Assembly: GCA_960531495.1 (NCBI GenBank)
Contig: OY482849.1
Span: forward strand, 31,242,839 to 31,306,838
Reading direction: 5' to 3'
DNA length: 64,000 nt
Origin: Zeus faber
Taxonomy: Eukaryota > Chordata > Actinopteri > Zeiformes > Zeidae
The notes beneath the pieces were generated by a model. That model made no database searches. It was not told the DNA's origin and worked only from the letters and a program-made list of their open reading frames with translations. Each line of letters starts with the position of its first letter. The stretch's first letter is position 1. Of this stretch, positions 47,792 to 59,812 are shown one piece after another. The translations under genes were made by a program, and so were the position numbers.

Positions 47792-47917
47792 GCCAACGAC
47801 ACTTGATTAAAGTCTCTTCTCTCTGTGGTGTAATATTATTAAAGACTTACCTGTTATGTTTGTCCCATTACAATATCCTGCCATGCCAACGACACTTGAT
47901 TAAAGTCTCTTCTCTCA
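47729..47917 (-). repeat. sit1: 93-bp tandem duplication carrying sit1 first coding exon
   Basis: Two adjacent units of 93 bp, 47729-47821 and 47822 to about 47914, differ at one base (G in TTATGGTTG against T in TTATGTTTG). Each unit holds an ATG (minus-strand starts 47791 and 47884), a 34-nt coding exon and a gtaagt donor. The inner copy encodes MAGYCNGTTIT and the outer one MAGYCNGTNIT. Confidence 0.9.
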
Positions 47918-48611
47918 GCCTTTGTGATGATTCAAATGATTAAAAATTAAAGATTACTAAATGAAATCTTAGTTGAGTTAACCTTGGCGGCGGTAGCTGT
48001 GGCCACATATGGCAGTTACAGTATGATTCTATTTAAGAAGGGATGTTCAGTTGGAAGGTGGCTCAGAGATTGCAGGATGTTTGCATTTGCAGAAAAACCA
48101 CAAAAGTTCCTACGACAACAGCAGAGCTCAGCAAAATATAAATGTTATCCCTGTTATGCAATCAGGGATGTTTTTCGTTCATATAGTCCTTGTTCAACTT
48201 ATTCCTGTATTTTCACTTCAATTGAAAAGAGATGTATATTATTGCAGTGTGCGGGTGGGGTGTTCAAGCAACCACATCTGTCTTGGGTCTAGGTAATTGG
48301 GCCCGGGATCAGGGTGACTGTACACTTGTTGCTCGTTAGAATAAAAAACAAGCAATGGATAAAACTTCCATCCCCGCACACACAGGAGAGGAACCCTTGT
48401 CATGATATGTTGTCCATCTGCTCCGGGCTTGGTCCATCTTGTCCACTCTCTACAATAAAACTGATACTTTTCAACCTCCTTGTCTGTGTCGGAGGGCCCT
48501 AAAAACGCCACATGGGTAGCGTGTGGCAGGGGAAACCACTGTAATTGTTGTATTATGAATGCAACAAGAAATGTATTGATGTCGTAATTAAATTTGTAAC
48601 TAATAATTACA

Positions 48612-48960
48612 AAAGAAAATATAGTTGCAAGCACCAAAACATGGGGTCAAGGTTGGTCATATTAGTTACGTGCACTTACGTTACTGAATGTTCCTCTTGT
48701 GTCCTTTAGTCCCTGGATTGGGGTAGGAGCAAAAAATGTCCCTCAAGAGCGGTGTTTTAACAATTACGATCACCCCTGGATCATGCCGTGTGCACACACA
48801 AATGACGGCTCCTTCAAAGGTTCTTAGAACTTCATGCGGTGTGAAAATGCCTTCTGTGGCCGATTTTAGTTTTCAGGGTTTTGGCAGTTTTCGCAGTACG
48901 CTCCATGTCTGAGCGTACTGCGGTTTGCCGTGTCTCAGATACTTTTGGTCCAAAAAATGC
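48612..48960 (-). repeat. Dispersed repeat family A, copy 3
   Basis: Shares AAAATATAGTTGCAAGCACC, ACATGGGGTCA and GCGGTGTTTTAACAATTACG blocks with copies at 8528 and 23886. A further partial copy begins near 48973 (AAAGCTGCAGGTTACAATAC). Confidence 0.5.
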
Positions 48961-49244
48961 CAAGAAGACAAAAAAATAAAGCTGCAGGTTACAATACACG
49001 GGGTCTATGGTAGTCGGCCTTTCGTTAAAGCTGAATGGATGAGTGTGCTTTGGCTCTCTATTGTGTTTTGGAACTGCAGAAGTTCATTTGTTCCTGCCTG
49101 ATTACAGTGTAGTTCTACGGGGACAAATACTCTTTTGAATTTCAACTTGAACTTGTTTGTGGCTGTGGGTAGGTTTCCTATGCCGCAACTCACGGCGGTA
49201 ATCATTCTGAAGTAGGGCTGCGAGTCATACATACCAACCATACA

Positions 49245-49347
49245 GCACATACATACATACATACATACATACATACATACATACATACACACATACATAC
49301 ATACATACATACACAGACACATACATACATACATACATACATACATA
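49245..49347 (+). repeat. (CATA)n tetranucleotide array
   Basis: A nearly pure CATA array of about 100 bp with two CACACA/CAGACA breaks. Confidence 0.95.
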
Positions 49348-49744
49348 ATGCAGCAGTAATTTTTATTTTGGTTGGTTGTAACATTTAAAGTTGAGATTAG
49401 AAAAACTATAGCAGGTTCATGCTGTGTTAGATATTGTAGTTATTTTAAATATTTTAAATATTCTATCTATTCCATTTTACTTCTATCTATTCCATTTTAT
49501 TTCAATTTAATTTATTTAATTTATTTAAATTTATTTATATGTATTATTTATTTATTTAAATGTATTTATATTATTATTATTATTATTATTTTTATTTTTA
49601 TTGTATTTTATTCTATATATTTTTTATCTTATTCTATAAGTATTCAACTTACTGTATTACGTTTTAGGAGTCAGTTAGTCGGTCTATTAGAAAGGAATTT
49701 TCTACTTTTTATTTTATTTAATTTTTTATATTTTCCTAGGACAT

Positions 49745-49850
49745 ATTGTGTGCTATCACCGGGTGCGTTGCATTACATTTCACTGCATATATGTATGGAA
49801 GTATGTATATGTATGTGACAAATAAAAATCTTGAATCTTGAATCTTGAAA
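49745..49850 (+). repeat. Non-LTR element 3' tail with (TTGAATC)n, copy 2
   Basis: ATCACCGGGTG, TTTCACTGCATATATGTA, TATGTGACAAATAAA, then three CTTGAAT units. Same order as the copy at 34430. Confidence 0.6.
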
Positions 49851-50139
49851 TACGTACAAACTAACGATTCCACTCATATATGAGATAATGCAAAACTATT
49901 CCTGTGGTTTAGAAAAGTGTGATTGATCATATTATTCATCGTACATATTCCATAACATAATACAATGTTTTAATATTTTATCATAATAATGATTTAATAA
50001 AGTTATATTGACGGCTAACAGTAGTGTTATACAAAATGTGCAAATCTGTAAATTAGCTAAAATCCAGGAAACATTTTGCAACTTTGCAATTCATTCTATT
50101 AAAAAAAAAACAACTAAAAGAAGGCACTGAATGTGCGCA

Positions 50140-50237
50140 GAATGTTCAAGTTCAAGTTTCATTTCAAATTCAAGAGATTATTTGTCACATACATACACAT
50201 ACGGTCGTACATACATGCAGTGAAATGTCATGACAAT
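50140..50237 (-). repeat. Non-LTR element 3' tail, copy 3 (inverted)
   Basis: Reads TTCAAGTTCAAG at the left and TGCAGTGAAATGTCATGACA at the right, the reverse complement of copies 1 and 2. Confidence 0.6.
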
Positions 50238-50689
50238 GTTTAAGTGTGACTAAGTAATGCTTGCAAAAAAAAGGGCCGATAAGTCAAAACAAAAAGCGCA
50301 AATAAAAGCCCACTGACTGGTGAGCCAGGGGAGCAAAGAGGAGAGGGTCGGGAGGCGAGAAAAAACAGCCAGTAAATGAAGTGAAAGGGTAGAGATTTAT
50401 TCAGGGAGAAGACAGAGTAAGAGAAGCATAGAGAACATATAGGATGGCAGAGAGCATTGATCATAATTGATCAATACCAACTCTGTTCAATGCATCCGCC
50501 ATCCAAACAGAGATTGTAAACCAGTGTCTCTTAAATATTACCACATAATCACTTCACATCACTCTGATAGTTAGATATTATGTATCCCGTGTATTGAATA
50601 CTGCAGCCAGTGTTTTCCTTTTAAATGTTTTTTTTTTTTTTGCATAAAAAAATAAATTAATATATATTTTTTTTAAAACACAACCCTTG

Positions 50690-50900
50690 TCCGAGTGGGC
50701 GTGTCTTGACATAACCCCGCCCACTTCGGCGCGGCTGCAAACGTATATGTGGGCGTGTCCCACCGTGACCCCCCCCGCCCCCTTCCAGTTTAAGATGACG
50801 CGTCCCCTGTGTGGGCGTGTCTCGGGGTGGCCCCTCCCCCCCCTTCTCTCCTTCGGACCCGCTGGTGCGTTGACGAACTCCAGCGCCGACGCCCGCGAAA
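50690..50900 (+). promoter_or_regulatory. ssr1: ssr1 GC-rich promoter with three GTGGGCGTGTC copies
   Basis: GTGGGCGTGTC occurs at 50695-50705, 50749-50759 and 50811-50821 in the same orientation, an Sp1/KLF-like sequence. C-runs and ATGACGCG (50794-50801) lie between. There is no TATA box. The ATG is at 50901. Confidence 0.5.
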
Positions 50901-53900
50901 ATGCCCCATTTCAGTCCCAAAATACTGCTGCTCTTCCTGCTGGCCTTCCCCTGTGGCTTAATATCCATCGGTAAGTCATTTATTTCCCCAGAATAGTCCA
51001 CGAGTTGAACGGTGTACGAGTCTGTCGGACACCGGAGCTTGTGGATAGAGTTGACATCGACGTGGCATAAAACTTCCATCGTGGAAGTTCAGCGCAACCC
51101 TGCGTGGACGTCCGCGCGGAGTATTTGCCAGCGGTGATTTATTTGTACATATATACATGTACACATATATACTTATTTTCTTATTGTGCGGTCGGGCTCT
51201 TTTCCTGGACGACCGCAGCTCCTCCGAAATGAACGGTCGACGTCCTCCAATAACTGGTGTTGTTCAATGGCTGAAGTTGAGCTGAGGCTGGTCTTCGGTT
51301 TCATCTCCGTCTGTTTGGGGCAAACTGCGCCGGAGCCCGAGAAGCGCAAATCAAAAAGCGCAGCGCCGCCGTTAGCGCGTCTGTTCCGTTGGACACGTCA
51401 CCATTCCGCTGCGGCGGCTCGTCGGAGCCGCTCAAAAAGATGTCATTGATTTGCAAAACCTGTTGCTTTCTTTGGGGGGTTTTCACAACTCTAAATTGAG
51501 AGATGAAGGTGGACATTAAATGTTGAGGAAACCTAAAAATATACAAGAAAATAAGCTTTTTTTATTTTTTATTTTTTTTTTAAGAGTTGATCCTATGACT
51601 CAAGTCCAAATTTGTTTTAGTCTGCAATAGGGGATGGATGGATGGATGGATAAATGGAAAACTTAATTGATGCCTACGACCAGGTATCACACAACAAGGC
51701 TCTGTAAACACTTCCTCGGAACAGGATCATCAGGACACACTCTCTGTATAACATTGAGTTCATCTGGCAATCTGAAAGTACTTCACACACATGGCACCAC
51801 GCTTTTTAATGCACCACCCTAAAAAAGGAAAACAAAAAAAAAAACCTTTCAAATACACTGAATAAAATTCATAACACGGGCCGACCTGATCATCTAAAAG
51901 TACGCCATATGGTTGAATGAACCTTTGTTATTCCCAGTCAAGTACAGTCTTCTGAAATGCTGCTTAAACTCACACTGACAGTGCTGGCACACTTATTAAA
52001 ATAGAATATTTTGAATGTTTGCTAATGATGGCTTGTTTTTAACACCGGGTCCACTTTCCAACAGAACATGTGCAATCCACTTGTATGAAAATCAATAACA
52101 TTTGGCTATAAAAGCTACAGGTACATTTATTGCCCTTTAAGGAAATAACAACAAAAAAAGTGACATCCACTGTGTGGATGATCCTCAATTAAAAGTCACA
52201 TTAATTATTTGTGTGTTTTTCCATTCTATCCTCTTTTTTTGGGGGGACCAAGGCCAAGTTTCAGCTGATACAGAGTCAGCTGAAGACGCTGGGCCAGATG
52301 CCACAGTGGATGAGGAAGAGGAGGAGGAGGAAGAGGAGCTAGTTGAAGAAGATCAGATGCCAAACCAGGTCTGTCTGCCTGTCTGTCTCTTCCACCTTGA
52401 GATTTATTGTCGGTGATTTAGTTCCAGTGTCATTCTCTCTTTCTCCTCAGGAAATAGAGGGTGATTTAGATGAAGATGCTGAAGCCGTCGATACGACTTC
52501 ACACCCTGATGCCGACACCACCATTGTCTTTGTGACTGGAGAAGGTTGGTACAGGCACCATTTTAATGAAAAGAGCAGTATGCTGCACGTTTTTTTAAAT
52601 ATGGAGTAAAAATATATTGCTTTTTGCGTGGCGTATGGGCTCTCTGTGGTTTCAGCGATAAATCTCTGAAACTGATTCAACATGTCCTTATCTCCGTCTT
52701 CCCCAACGATTCAGCGTTTCCTGCCAATGAGATTGTGAAGTTCCTGGTTGGTTTCACCAACAAGGGAAGCCAGGACTTCACCGTTCAGTCTCTGGAGGCG
52801 TCTTTCCGCTATCCTCAGGACTTCCAGTTCTACATCCAGAACGTAAGTTTGTCCTTATTTGTGGTTTCTCTAGACTTATACTTTAAACTAGCGTTTCCGT
52901 TATCCGGTAATTGATGGTTTTTGAAGATCTGTTGAAGTCCGACGTTTTTAAATCTCTCATAATGTCTAGTGAACATAATTCCTTCCAAGCACAATTTGAA
53001 GTAGCGCTGGGTGGATCATTTAGATAAAAGTCAGATCTGTTTATTTCCGCGGTCGGCAAGTTGCAACGGGAAGCCAATCAGTTTGGAGATCTTCACCTCT
53101 GACCAGTCACGGTTGTCGATATAGAACTAAGCCCCGCCCCCTCCATCGTGGACGGGTTGCTTGTAAACAAACACACATGAAGCGGAGACTCAGAGCTAGA
53201 ACTCTGAGGGGAAACACAAAGATGATGTGTCGTTGGGACACATACAACCATAGTTTGGCTTTTTTTGGGGGTATTTCAGTTCTCTGAATTATTTATTTAG
53301 ACCCACTTGCAATATTTATTTTGTTTCTGAATTGATCAAAATGTTATTTTAGTGAATGTTAATCAAGGCGGCTGCACTTGTGACTTATTGTTCACAAACG
53401 GAAATTATTTGATTTCAAGTAGTAATATTCGTAATATTTATTTATCTTGAAAATGCCTGACGGGACTTATTTTATTTTGAAAATTCAATAAAAAATATTA
53501 TACATCTACATGTCTTGATGATGTCATTCTCTATATAGGCTTATCAATTGTTTTTGAGCTCAATAAACACAGATAATATTTTACCGGAATTTCTCCCATT
53601 TGTCCGGGAAATTTAAATCTTTCAGGACACGATGACCGGCACTCATTTTCTTTCTAACGGAAACTCTGCTCCAAACATAGAACTAGATGTAGAAGTTGAT
53701 CTTGTTCTTTCACACTGAAGAAAAGCATTTGAGTGACATCCATTGTTGTCCAGTTCACAGCTTTACCCCTGAACACAGTGGTGCAGCCAGAGAAACAAGC
53801 CTCCTTTGAATACTCCTTCATCCCTGCTCAGCCCATGTCCGGTCGTCCCTTCGGCCTGGTTATTCTGCTCAACTACCTGGACAGTGAGGTAGGACGCTGT

Positions 53901-55946
53901 GTTCGTCCTTTCCGGCATGTTTCTGTGGACGTCTCATCAAAGCTTATCATGTGACCTTAACCTCCGCCTCACTGCTCTGTGCTTCATTGTGTCTTGCGGC
54001 AGCAAAGTATTCGTATTAGTAGTATAGTATAACAACCATTAAATACAACACCATGTGTCCACACATCAAACAAAAATACTTTCGCTAGAAATTCAATAAT
54101 AGAGAAAAGATTAAAAAAAAAAAACACAAAAGAGCTAAAAATAATTTAACATGGCGACATAGAGGTAGTAGACTTGTGTATAAATAGTAAATAGTGGGGA
54201 TAAATACAGCAAAATGTGCCACATAAAAATAATGATAAACCAAAAATTGTTCTGTGCTAAATTTAGCATTTTTTTACACCAAACACTGAGGACTGATGAG
54301 AATGGTAACATTAACAAGCTGCCAAAAAATGTAATTCACAAAAATGGACAAACTAAAAACACACGCAAGCCTAAACCATATTTCTAGGAGTAAAGGTGTC
54401 ACCAATGGAAATGAGCAGTCAAATGTAGTGAAATAAATTAGTATTATATCTTAAACTTGGGCACGGTGGGCTTAAAATTATAACATTTATTTTTTTAATT
54501 TTCTGTTTGAGCTTCAATCTCTGTATTGATGAAATGTCGTTCTGTAACCGAGGTTCAGAAGACGGATGAAAATAGTTTTCTCTTTTGTCAGATGGAGCAG
54601 GAATATTGAACGCTGGTCTTTTCATTTTTAATTTCTTAATGCATCCTTTGTGGCTTGATATGTTTGAATAAAACATTTTGAAAGAAAGAAATCTTCAATT
54701 TCAATTGAATTGTGCTTTTTCCCTGAGCCAAGGTTTTAGAGAACAATTCCATAGTCTTACATTTGCTAATTATTATTATTTTTGATTTTTTGTTGTTGTC
54801 TTTTTTCTCAGGGCAAAGTGTTCCAGACGGCCATTTATAACCAGACGGTCACGATCACAGAAATAGAAGAGGGACTAGACGGAGAAACGTAAGATTCCTT
54901 TCCACATATTTAATCTTTTATAAGGTTGTATAAACGCTAGCGTGAGAACGTTGTCAAAGGTGATTTTGAATTGATTGGGTTAGAAGAAAGTGAGGAAAAA
55001 GAAGCAGCCTCGCAGAAAACAATACACATGGAGTCGTGTAAGACCGATTTTATACCAAAGATTTTGCATCATATTTCTCTAAATGATCAGTTTGTGGCTT
55101 ATGAGGGGGGAAAGAAAGTTCCGTTCTCTCAGTGCTCGCCACATCCAGACCTGAAGGATAAATTTGGATTATTCTCATTATTTTATTTGGGTCATTTACA
55201 TTTGATGTGTGGTGCCAACAACTGAACCAGTGAGTTGAATCAGCCAGAGAACGGGCACAGAGCATGCTTTCCTTCTCTGATTCCGGTTTAATCAGCATTT
55301 TTGTTTCCGCAGGATGTTCATGTACATATTCCTGAGTGGACTGGTGCTACTGATGTTATTCAGCATGTACCAGGTTCTGGACTCCAGGACGGTATGTGTT
55401 TGAGCTGCATTTCATTCACTGAGATACATTCACTCCCCTCGGCAAAGATGAGGATCGAGTCAACCTCAACATCACGTTGAAAGGGGGCGGCGGCCACGTC
55501 CTTCATATTCAACAAAGGAAAAATCGGCTGTTACGTTTTTCCATTAATTCTAGAGCTTTGCGTCGCACACGCCCTCTCAAATTACACCATAAACAGGGTA
55601 AAAAGGACATTAGGGTGGGCTTACAGGTAGATAACAAAAACTCATCTTTTTCTTTTTAATCTGTGTTTTTCAGAAGAGGAGACTTCCAGTGAAAATCGAG
55701 AAGGGCACCGGCGGAATGAATGACGTCGACATCAGCTGGATTCCTCAGGAAACCCTCAATGCCATGAGTACGTTACTGCTTCCCACCAGAATTGGGACGA
55801 CGGAATTTTTATGTTTTCGCATATTATTTTTCTTTTTCTTTCGTCAGCATAAACATTTCTAACTGGAGTCCTGTGTTACAGACAAAGCCTCCCCTAAAAC
55901 GTCTCCGCGGAAACGGACCAAGAGGGCGGCCGGCACGGACCAATAA
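50901..55946 (+). CDS. ssr1: Signal sequence receptor subunit alpha (TRAP alpha)
   Basis: Alpha subunit of the ER translocon-associated protein complex, which helps some secretory proteins enter the Sec61 channel. Exons: 50901-50970, 52253-52368, 52451-52544, 52715-52842, 53754-53888, 54812-54888, 55313-55391, 55674-55767, 55882-55946. They join in phase to 285 residues (human 286). Visible in order: signal peptide ([12 protein letters not shown]), an acidic Glu/Asp luminal stretch ([15 protein letters not shown]), the conserved luminal domain ([51 protein letters not shown]), NQT glycosylation site, one membrane span ([17 protein letters not shown]) and a basic cytosolic tail with [13 protein letters not shown]. 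The luminal acidic region is consistent with its known calcium binding. All splice sites are GT-AG. Confidence 0.95.
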
Positions 55947-56910
55947 GTCGCCATCCACCCTGCGATCGGCATCTTTCCACGGCGTCTTCCCCACCAGCCG
56001 CAGCCACCGGACCCCCCAGAAACCACTCGTCAGCATTCCTGGAATCCACTTTCCCGCAGCTAGGGAGACACGTCTTCCACGTCTTCCACGTTCCTTATGA
56101 CACAGAGGTTTTATCTCGGCGCTCTCTCCTTCACCGTCGCGGCCGTGTCGCTCGATAACAGCGTTTGAGTGTCTCCAGACTGCAGACTCCAGTGCTGCGT
56201 TCAGGCTCGCACACCTACAAGCAGCTTAGACTTTATTCATCAACTCTATAGGAGGGATTTTTATCATCTCGGTGTGAAAGTAATTGAATCGCCATGTTAA
56301 CGTGAAACACAACAAACGGAATACGGTGCCAATAAGAAATCTGAAGTTCAGTGGCCTTTTTTTTTTTTTTTTTTTTTTTTTTGTGTCCTTAGCCATTCTG
56401 TAAGGTCATAATTGTCCACTGAAGTTTAGAAAGCAGGTACTTTTTATTTTATTTTAAATGGATGATGTGGGGATATATTTTTACTTCGGAACATCCAAAA
56501 CTCACCTTTTTTGCTTCAATGTCGACAAGTTCAGTTACGTTCACATTTTCCTGCCACATCAGTGACCGAGCCCTGGAACCCTCTCTCCTCAGAAAGTCAC
56601 CTCACAAAGTGTTACGTTTTTAATATCCAGCAGCAATATTTTGCAGGATATTGCTCCCTGCCATTGCAATGTATTTTCTCTACATTAGATGGACACAATC
56701 GGCTGGAAAACCTGTGATAATGGCGTTCTTCAGGACGCTAACAATTTTGTTTTGTTCCCTTCAGGCTTACGGAGCCTTTTTAAACGTATGCAAAAACGGT
56801 GCAAGACGGTTGTGACTCCCAGCCTCACTCTCAACTTGGATGCCATTGACTGTGATTTGAGTTGTTTATGTTTTTTATTCAAAAACAATAAAAAACGGAA
56901 CAAAATATTT
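55947..56910 (+). other. ssr1: ssr1 3' UTR
   Basis: No other gene is seen between the stop codon and AATAAA at 56887-56892, the first good poly(A) signal. A T-run lies at 56361-56382. Confidence 0.55.
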
Positions 56911-57364
56911 TGTCCAAGGCGTTTCTGTATCTTTTTACATTACCCACTCAGTTGTGTCTCAAGGATATTTAATAGCTTGGATCTCAGAGACCTGGTGCAT
57001 TTTCGAGGAAACGGGTGACAAGGACAATACTACTAATTGTAGTAATAATAGCAGTATTTTTAATGGCAGGGACACTCATAATAATTATTACTGCGAAAGA
57101 AAAAATATTCAATTATTCTCATTATCATCATATGCAGCAGAGAGGCGCTGTTGTCCTGAAGCCCAAAACATGATGGGTGATGGGATGATGGGAGGAGGAG
57201 GAGGAGGAGGAGGAGGAACACACACAAGGCAGGTATCTCCAGCAGAACGCCGCCACACGTGTTTGGAAGCCTCTAAATGACACACTGACGATTACCCTGC
57301 GGACCGGACCCCGCAGCTGATGGCTTGAGGAGTCCTGCTCGGCTGGAGATGGGAAATGGGATTT

Positions 57365-59280
57365 ATGTCGACGGACGCACGCGTATTTCTCGCATTTGTC
57401 TTTGGTAAGGAAGGCTCATATTATATTGTATTGTTTAATTTTTTATTTTTTTTTGCATCTCTGCAGCGTATTTGGATGATCGGTGTGAGAATTACCCTTA
57501 ATGTTTAATCGTCGTTCTGCATCTCCCCGCCTCGAAAAAATAAAAAATAAAATAATAATAATTAATATATATACATATACATACATATATGATTATGTAA
57601 ATATTATTATTTGTATGTAAGCTTGTTTTCCACCACCGTTCTTCTTTTTTTATGGTGTTATGACCATGTGTGCGTTCATGGTGTATCACTGGCGCTCACA
57701 ACGCCCAGTGGCGCGCGCACACGCACGCGCAATTGGGAGACAACACGACGTGCCGCGTGCGCGGTGGGGTGGAGGAGGTGCAGGTGCTGCAGGAGGTGCA
57801 GGTGCTGCAGGTGCTGCAGGTGCTGCAGGTGCTGCAGGAGGTGCAGGTGCTGCAGGGGGTGCAGGTGCTGCAGGGGGTGCAGGTGCTGCAGGGGGTGCAG
57901 GTGCTGCAGGAGGTGCAGGTGCTGCAGGGGGTGCAGGTGCTGCAGGGGGTGCAGGTGCTGCAGGTGCTGCAGGTGCTGCACCCTCACGCTCCTCGTCGTC
58001 ACCAGAGAACCGCCCCGGAAAGAGCCCTCGCCGCTCGCGCGTCGTTTATCCGCGGCTGTCGCGAGGTGCGGTGCGCGCATGGGAACCGATATGACGTCAT
58101 CGTGCACGGAGCGCTTTCACACTGGCTGCCACGGTGGTCATCCGGTAGTTTCATTACAGTTCAAACATAGTTACTCGCTTCACTCCCATTGACATCTTAA
58201 TGTGTGAAACACCGTCCAATTCAGACGTTTGATATTTTGTGTGTTTGCCTCAATGAATTACTGCAATACTATGTATAGATATTATTATTAGATGATAGAG
58301 ATATTATTGATGATATTATTAATGCAAACTTGCACAATTTCCTCCTTTTGCCAGAATGAATGAGTTCTTGGTACAGAGGTTTATTGCCTATTGCTAAATC
58401 TGTCTATTTTTTAGTTCATTTCTAGATATTGCTGATGTTGCTTGTTTTTATTTGTTTAATTTGTGTTTTGAACATTGTTTTTTTTTATATATATATATAT
58501 ATTTTATTCTTATCAATTGATGATTATTACAGCACACAATTTCTAAAAATGGATCCACCAATCTATCCACCTACCTATCTCTCTCTCTCTCTCCCTGTCC
58601 ATCTCCTGGCAGTGTTCCTGTCCGTCGCAGCGTCAGGAGGCGACCCGGTGGATGTCCGGTGTGAGAACATCTACAGGGACTTCTCTGACTGCGTGCTGGA
58701 GCTGGGGCAGAGCATGGACAACTACCAGGAGAACGTGACCAGCCAGAGGGGCGTGGAGGCCGTGTGCAGGTGAGGACGGGCGTAGGAAACAAACGCACAG
58801 CGGCGGGAGAAGACCTCCACCCGGACCTCCTGACCAGGGACTCTGTGGCACCTCACGGCCGACGCACTTGCATTGCTCAAGCAGCATTTGGGTGATGTAA
58901 AAGGGACGGAGAGGAGGGAATAGAACAGATGCCATAATCTCCGGGGGAGGAAAGGAAACGGCAATGAATGGTGCTGAAAGACTGAGCCACTGCACTAAAT
59001 AATTGATAGCTATGCTGCAGCAGTAATGACGTTCATATAACACATTCTTATTGTTACTCTATGGACTCGGCAGCCATGGCACTGTATTTTAAAGCTCAGG
59101 ATGTAAATGAGCACGATTTCCTAATTTTGTCAGAATGGGAGTTGTTTATGCAGAGGTTTTTTTAGTGGTCATTTCTAGGTTCATGGTATATTACCAACAT
59201 TTTCTAATATCTTATTTTTTAAGGTTTATTGCATCTTTCTATTTTGTATTCGTATTAATTTATACCTATCTATCTATCTA

Positions 59281-59364
<84 letters not shown>

Positions 59365-59555
59365 CTGTATCTATCTACAAAAATGATACACAGGGCATCT
59401 TGAAACAAATGTATGTACTGTAGTGTGTTTTATCAGTTTGGTATTTTAAAAAACAGATCTAATCATAGGCTGTAGAATAACGGATCTTGGGTTTTTGAAA
59501 GCATGTTGTGATTGCACGAATGAATGACTGATTAATGAATGAATGAATTTGGTCG

Positions 59556-59587
<32 letters not shown>

Positions 59588-59812
59588 CGCAGCCACTGGG
59601 AGGCTTTCCACACGTGTGCCCTCACGGCGCTGTCGGACTGTCAGGAGGAGGTGGGCTCCATCTGGGAGACGCTGCGGCAGGACTCCAGGAAGATCCGCTT
59701 CCAGGGGAGTCTGTTCGACCTGTGCAGCCCCAGCTCGTCGCCCAGGCTCCACTCCTCCCTCCCCCTGCCGCTGCTGGGGGTCCTGCTCACTTCCGCGTGG
59801 TCGTACACATAG
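57365..59812 (+). CDS. nrn1: Neuritin-family GPI-anchored protein
   Basis: Neuritin is a small GPI-anchored neuronal surface protein linked to neurite growth. Exons 57365-57404, 58631-58769, 59593-59812 join in phase to 132 residues (human NRN1 142). The ATG at 57365 is chosen because the donor phase (1) fits exon 2; ATGs at 57320 and 57349 are out of frame and may act as short upstream frames. A short hydrophobic leader (VFLAFVFA) is followed by the six family cysteines: DVRC, FSDC, EAVC, FHTC, LSDC and FDLC, with FSDCVLELGQSM, HWEAFHTCALTALSDCQEE and FQGSLFDLC. A Ser-rich stretch and hydrophobic end (LPLPLLGVLLTSAW) look like a GPI signal. It could be nrn1 or nrn1l; human SSR1 and NRN1 both lie on 6p, which favours nrn1. 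Confidence 0.8.
57773..57982 (+). repeat. GC-rich minisatellite in neuritin intron 1
   Basis: About 200 bp built from GGTGCAGGTGCTGCAG and GGTGCTGCAG units with GGAGGTG and GGGGGTG variants. The unit lengths suit a multiple of three, so several frames stay open across it. They are not coding: the array lies between exons 1 and 2. Confidence 0.9.
58200..58600. other. Remainder of neuritin intron 1
   Basis: AT-rich with a short (AT)n at 58488-58501 and CT repeats near 58580 that lead into the exon 2 acceptor. No other feature seen. Confidence 0.5.
59265..59365 (+). repeat. (TATC)n/(TGTC)n tetranucleotide array
   Basis: TATC units, about 16 CTGT units, then TATC units, in neuritin intron 2. 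Confidence 0.95.
59556..59586 (+). repeat. (CT)n run forming the neuritin exon 3 acceptor tract
   Basis: The CT run leads into ccctccgcag and the exon at 59593. Confidence 0.85.

Larger units (their letters stand above)
47920..50690. other. Spacer between divergent sit1 and ssr1, repeat-rich
   Basis: Contains dispersed-repeat family A copies at 48612-48960 and near 48973, a hairpin at 48892-48922, a (CATA)n array at 49245-49347, an AT-rich low-complexity tract at 49440-49640 and two non-LTR element tails. A 132-codon minus-strand frame at 48239-48637 has no recognised homology. No gene recognised. Confidence 0.55.

Noticed and set aside
48239-48637. 132-codon minus-strand frame
   Set aside because: No recognised motif; part of the region adjoins dispersed-repeat copy 3. 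It may be mobile-element-derived, but this cannot be shown.
57349-57404. Alternative neuritin start MGNGIYVDG
   Set aside because: Its phase at the donor does not fit exon 2; it is better seen as an overlapping upstream frame.
57611-58192. Proteins of 140-190 residues in neuritin intron 1
   Set aside because: Frames are held open by the minisatellite, and splice phases place the region in an intron.
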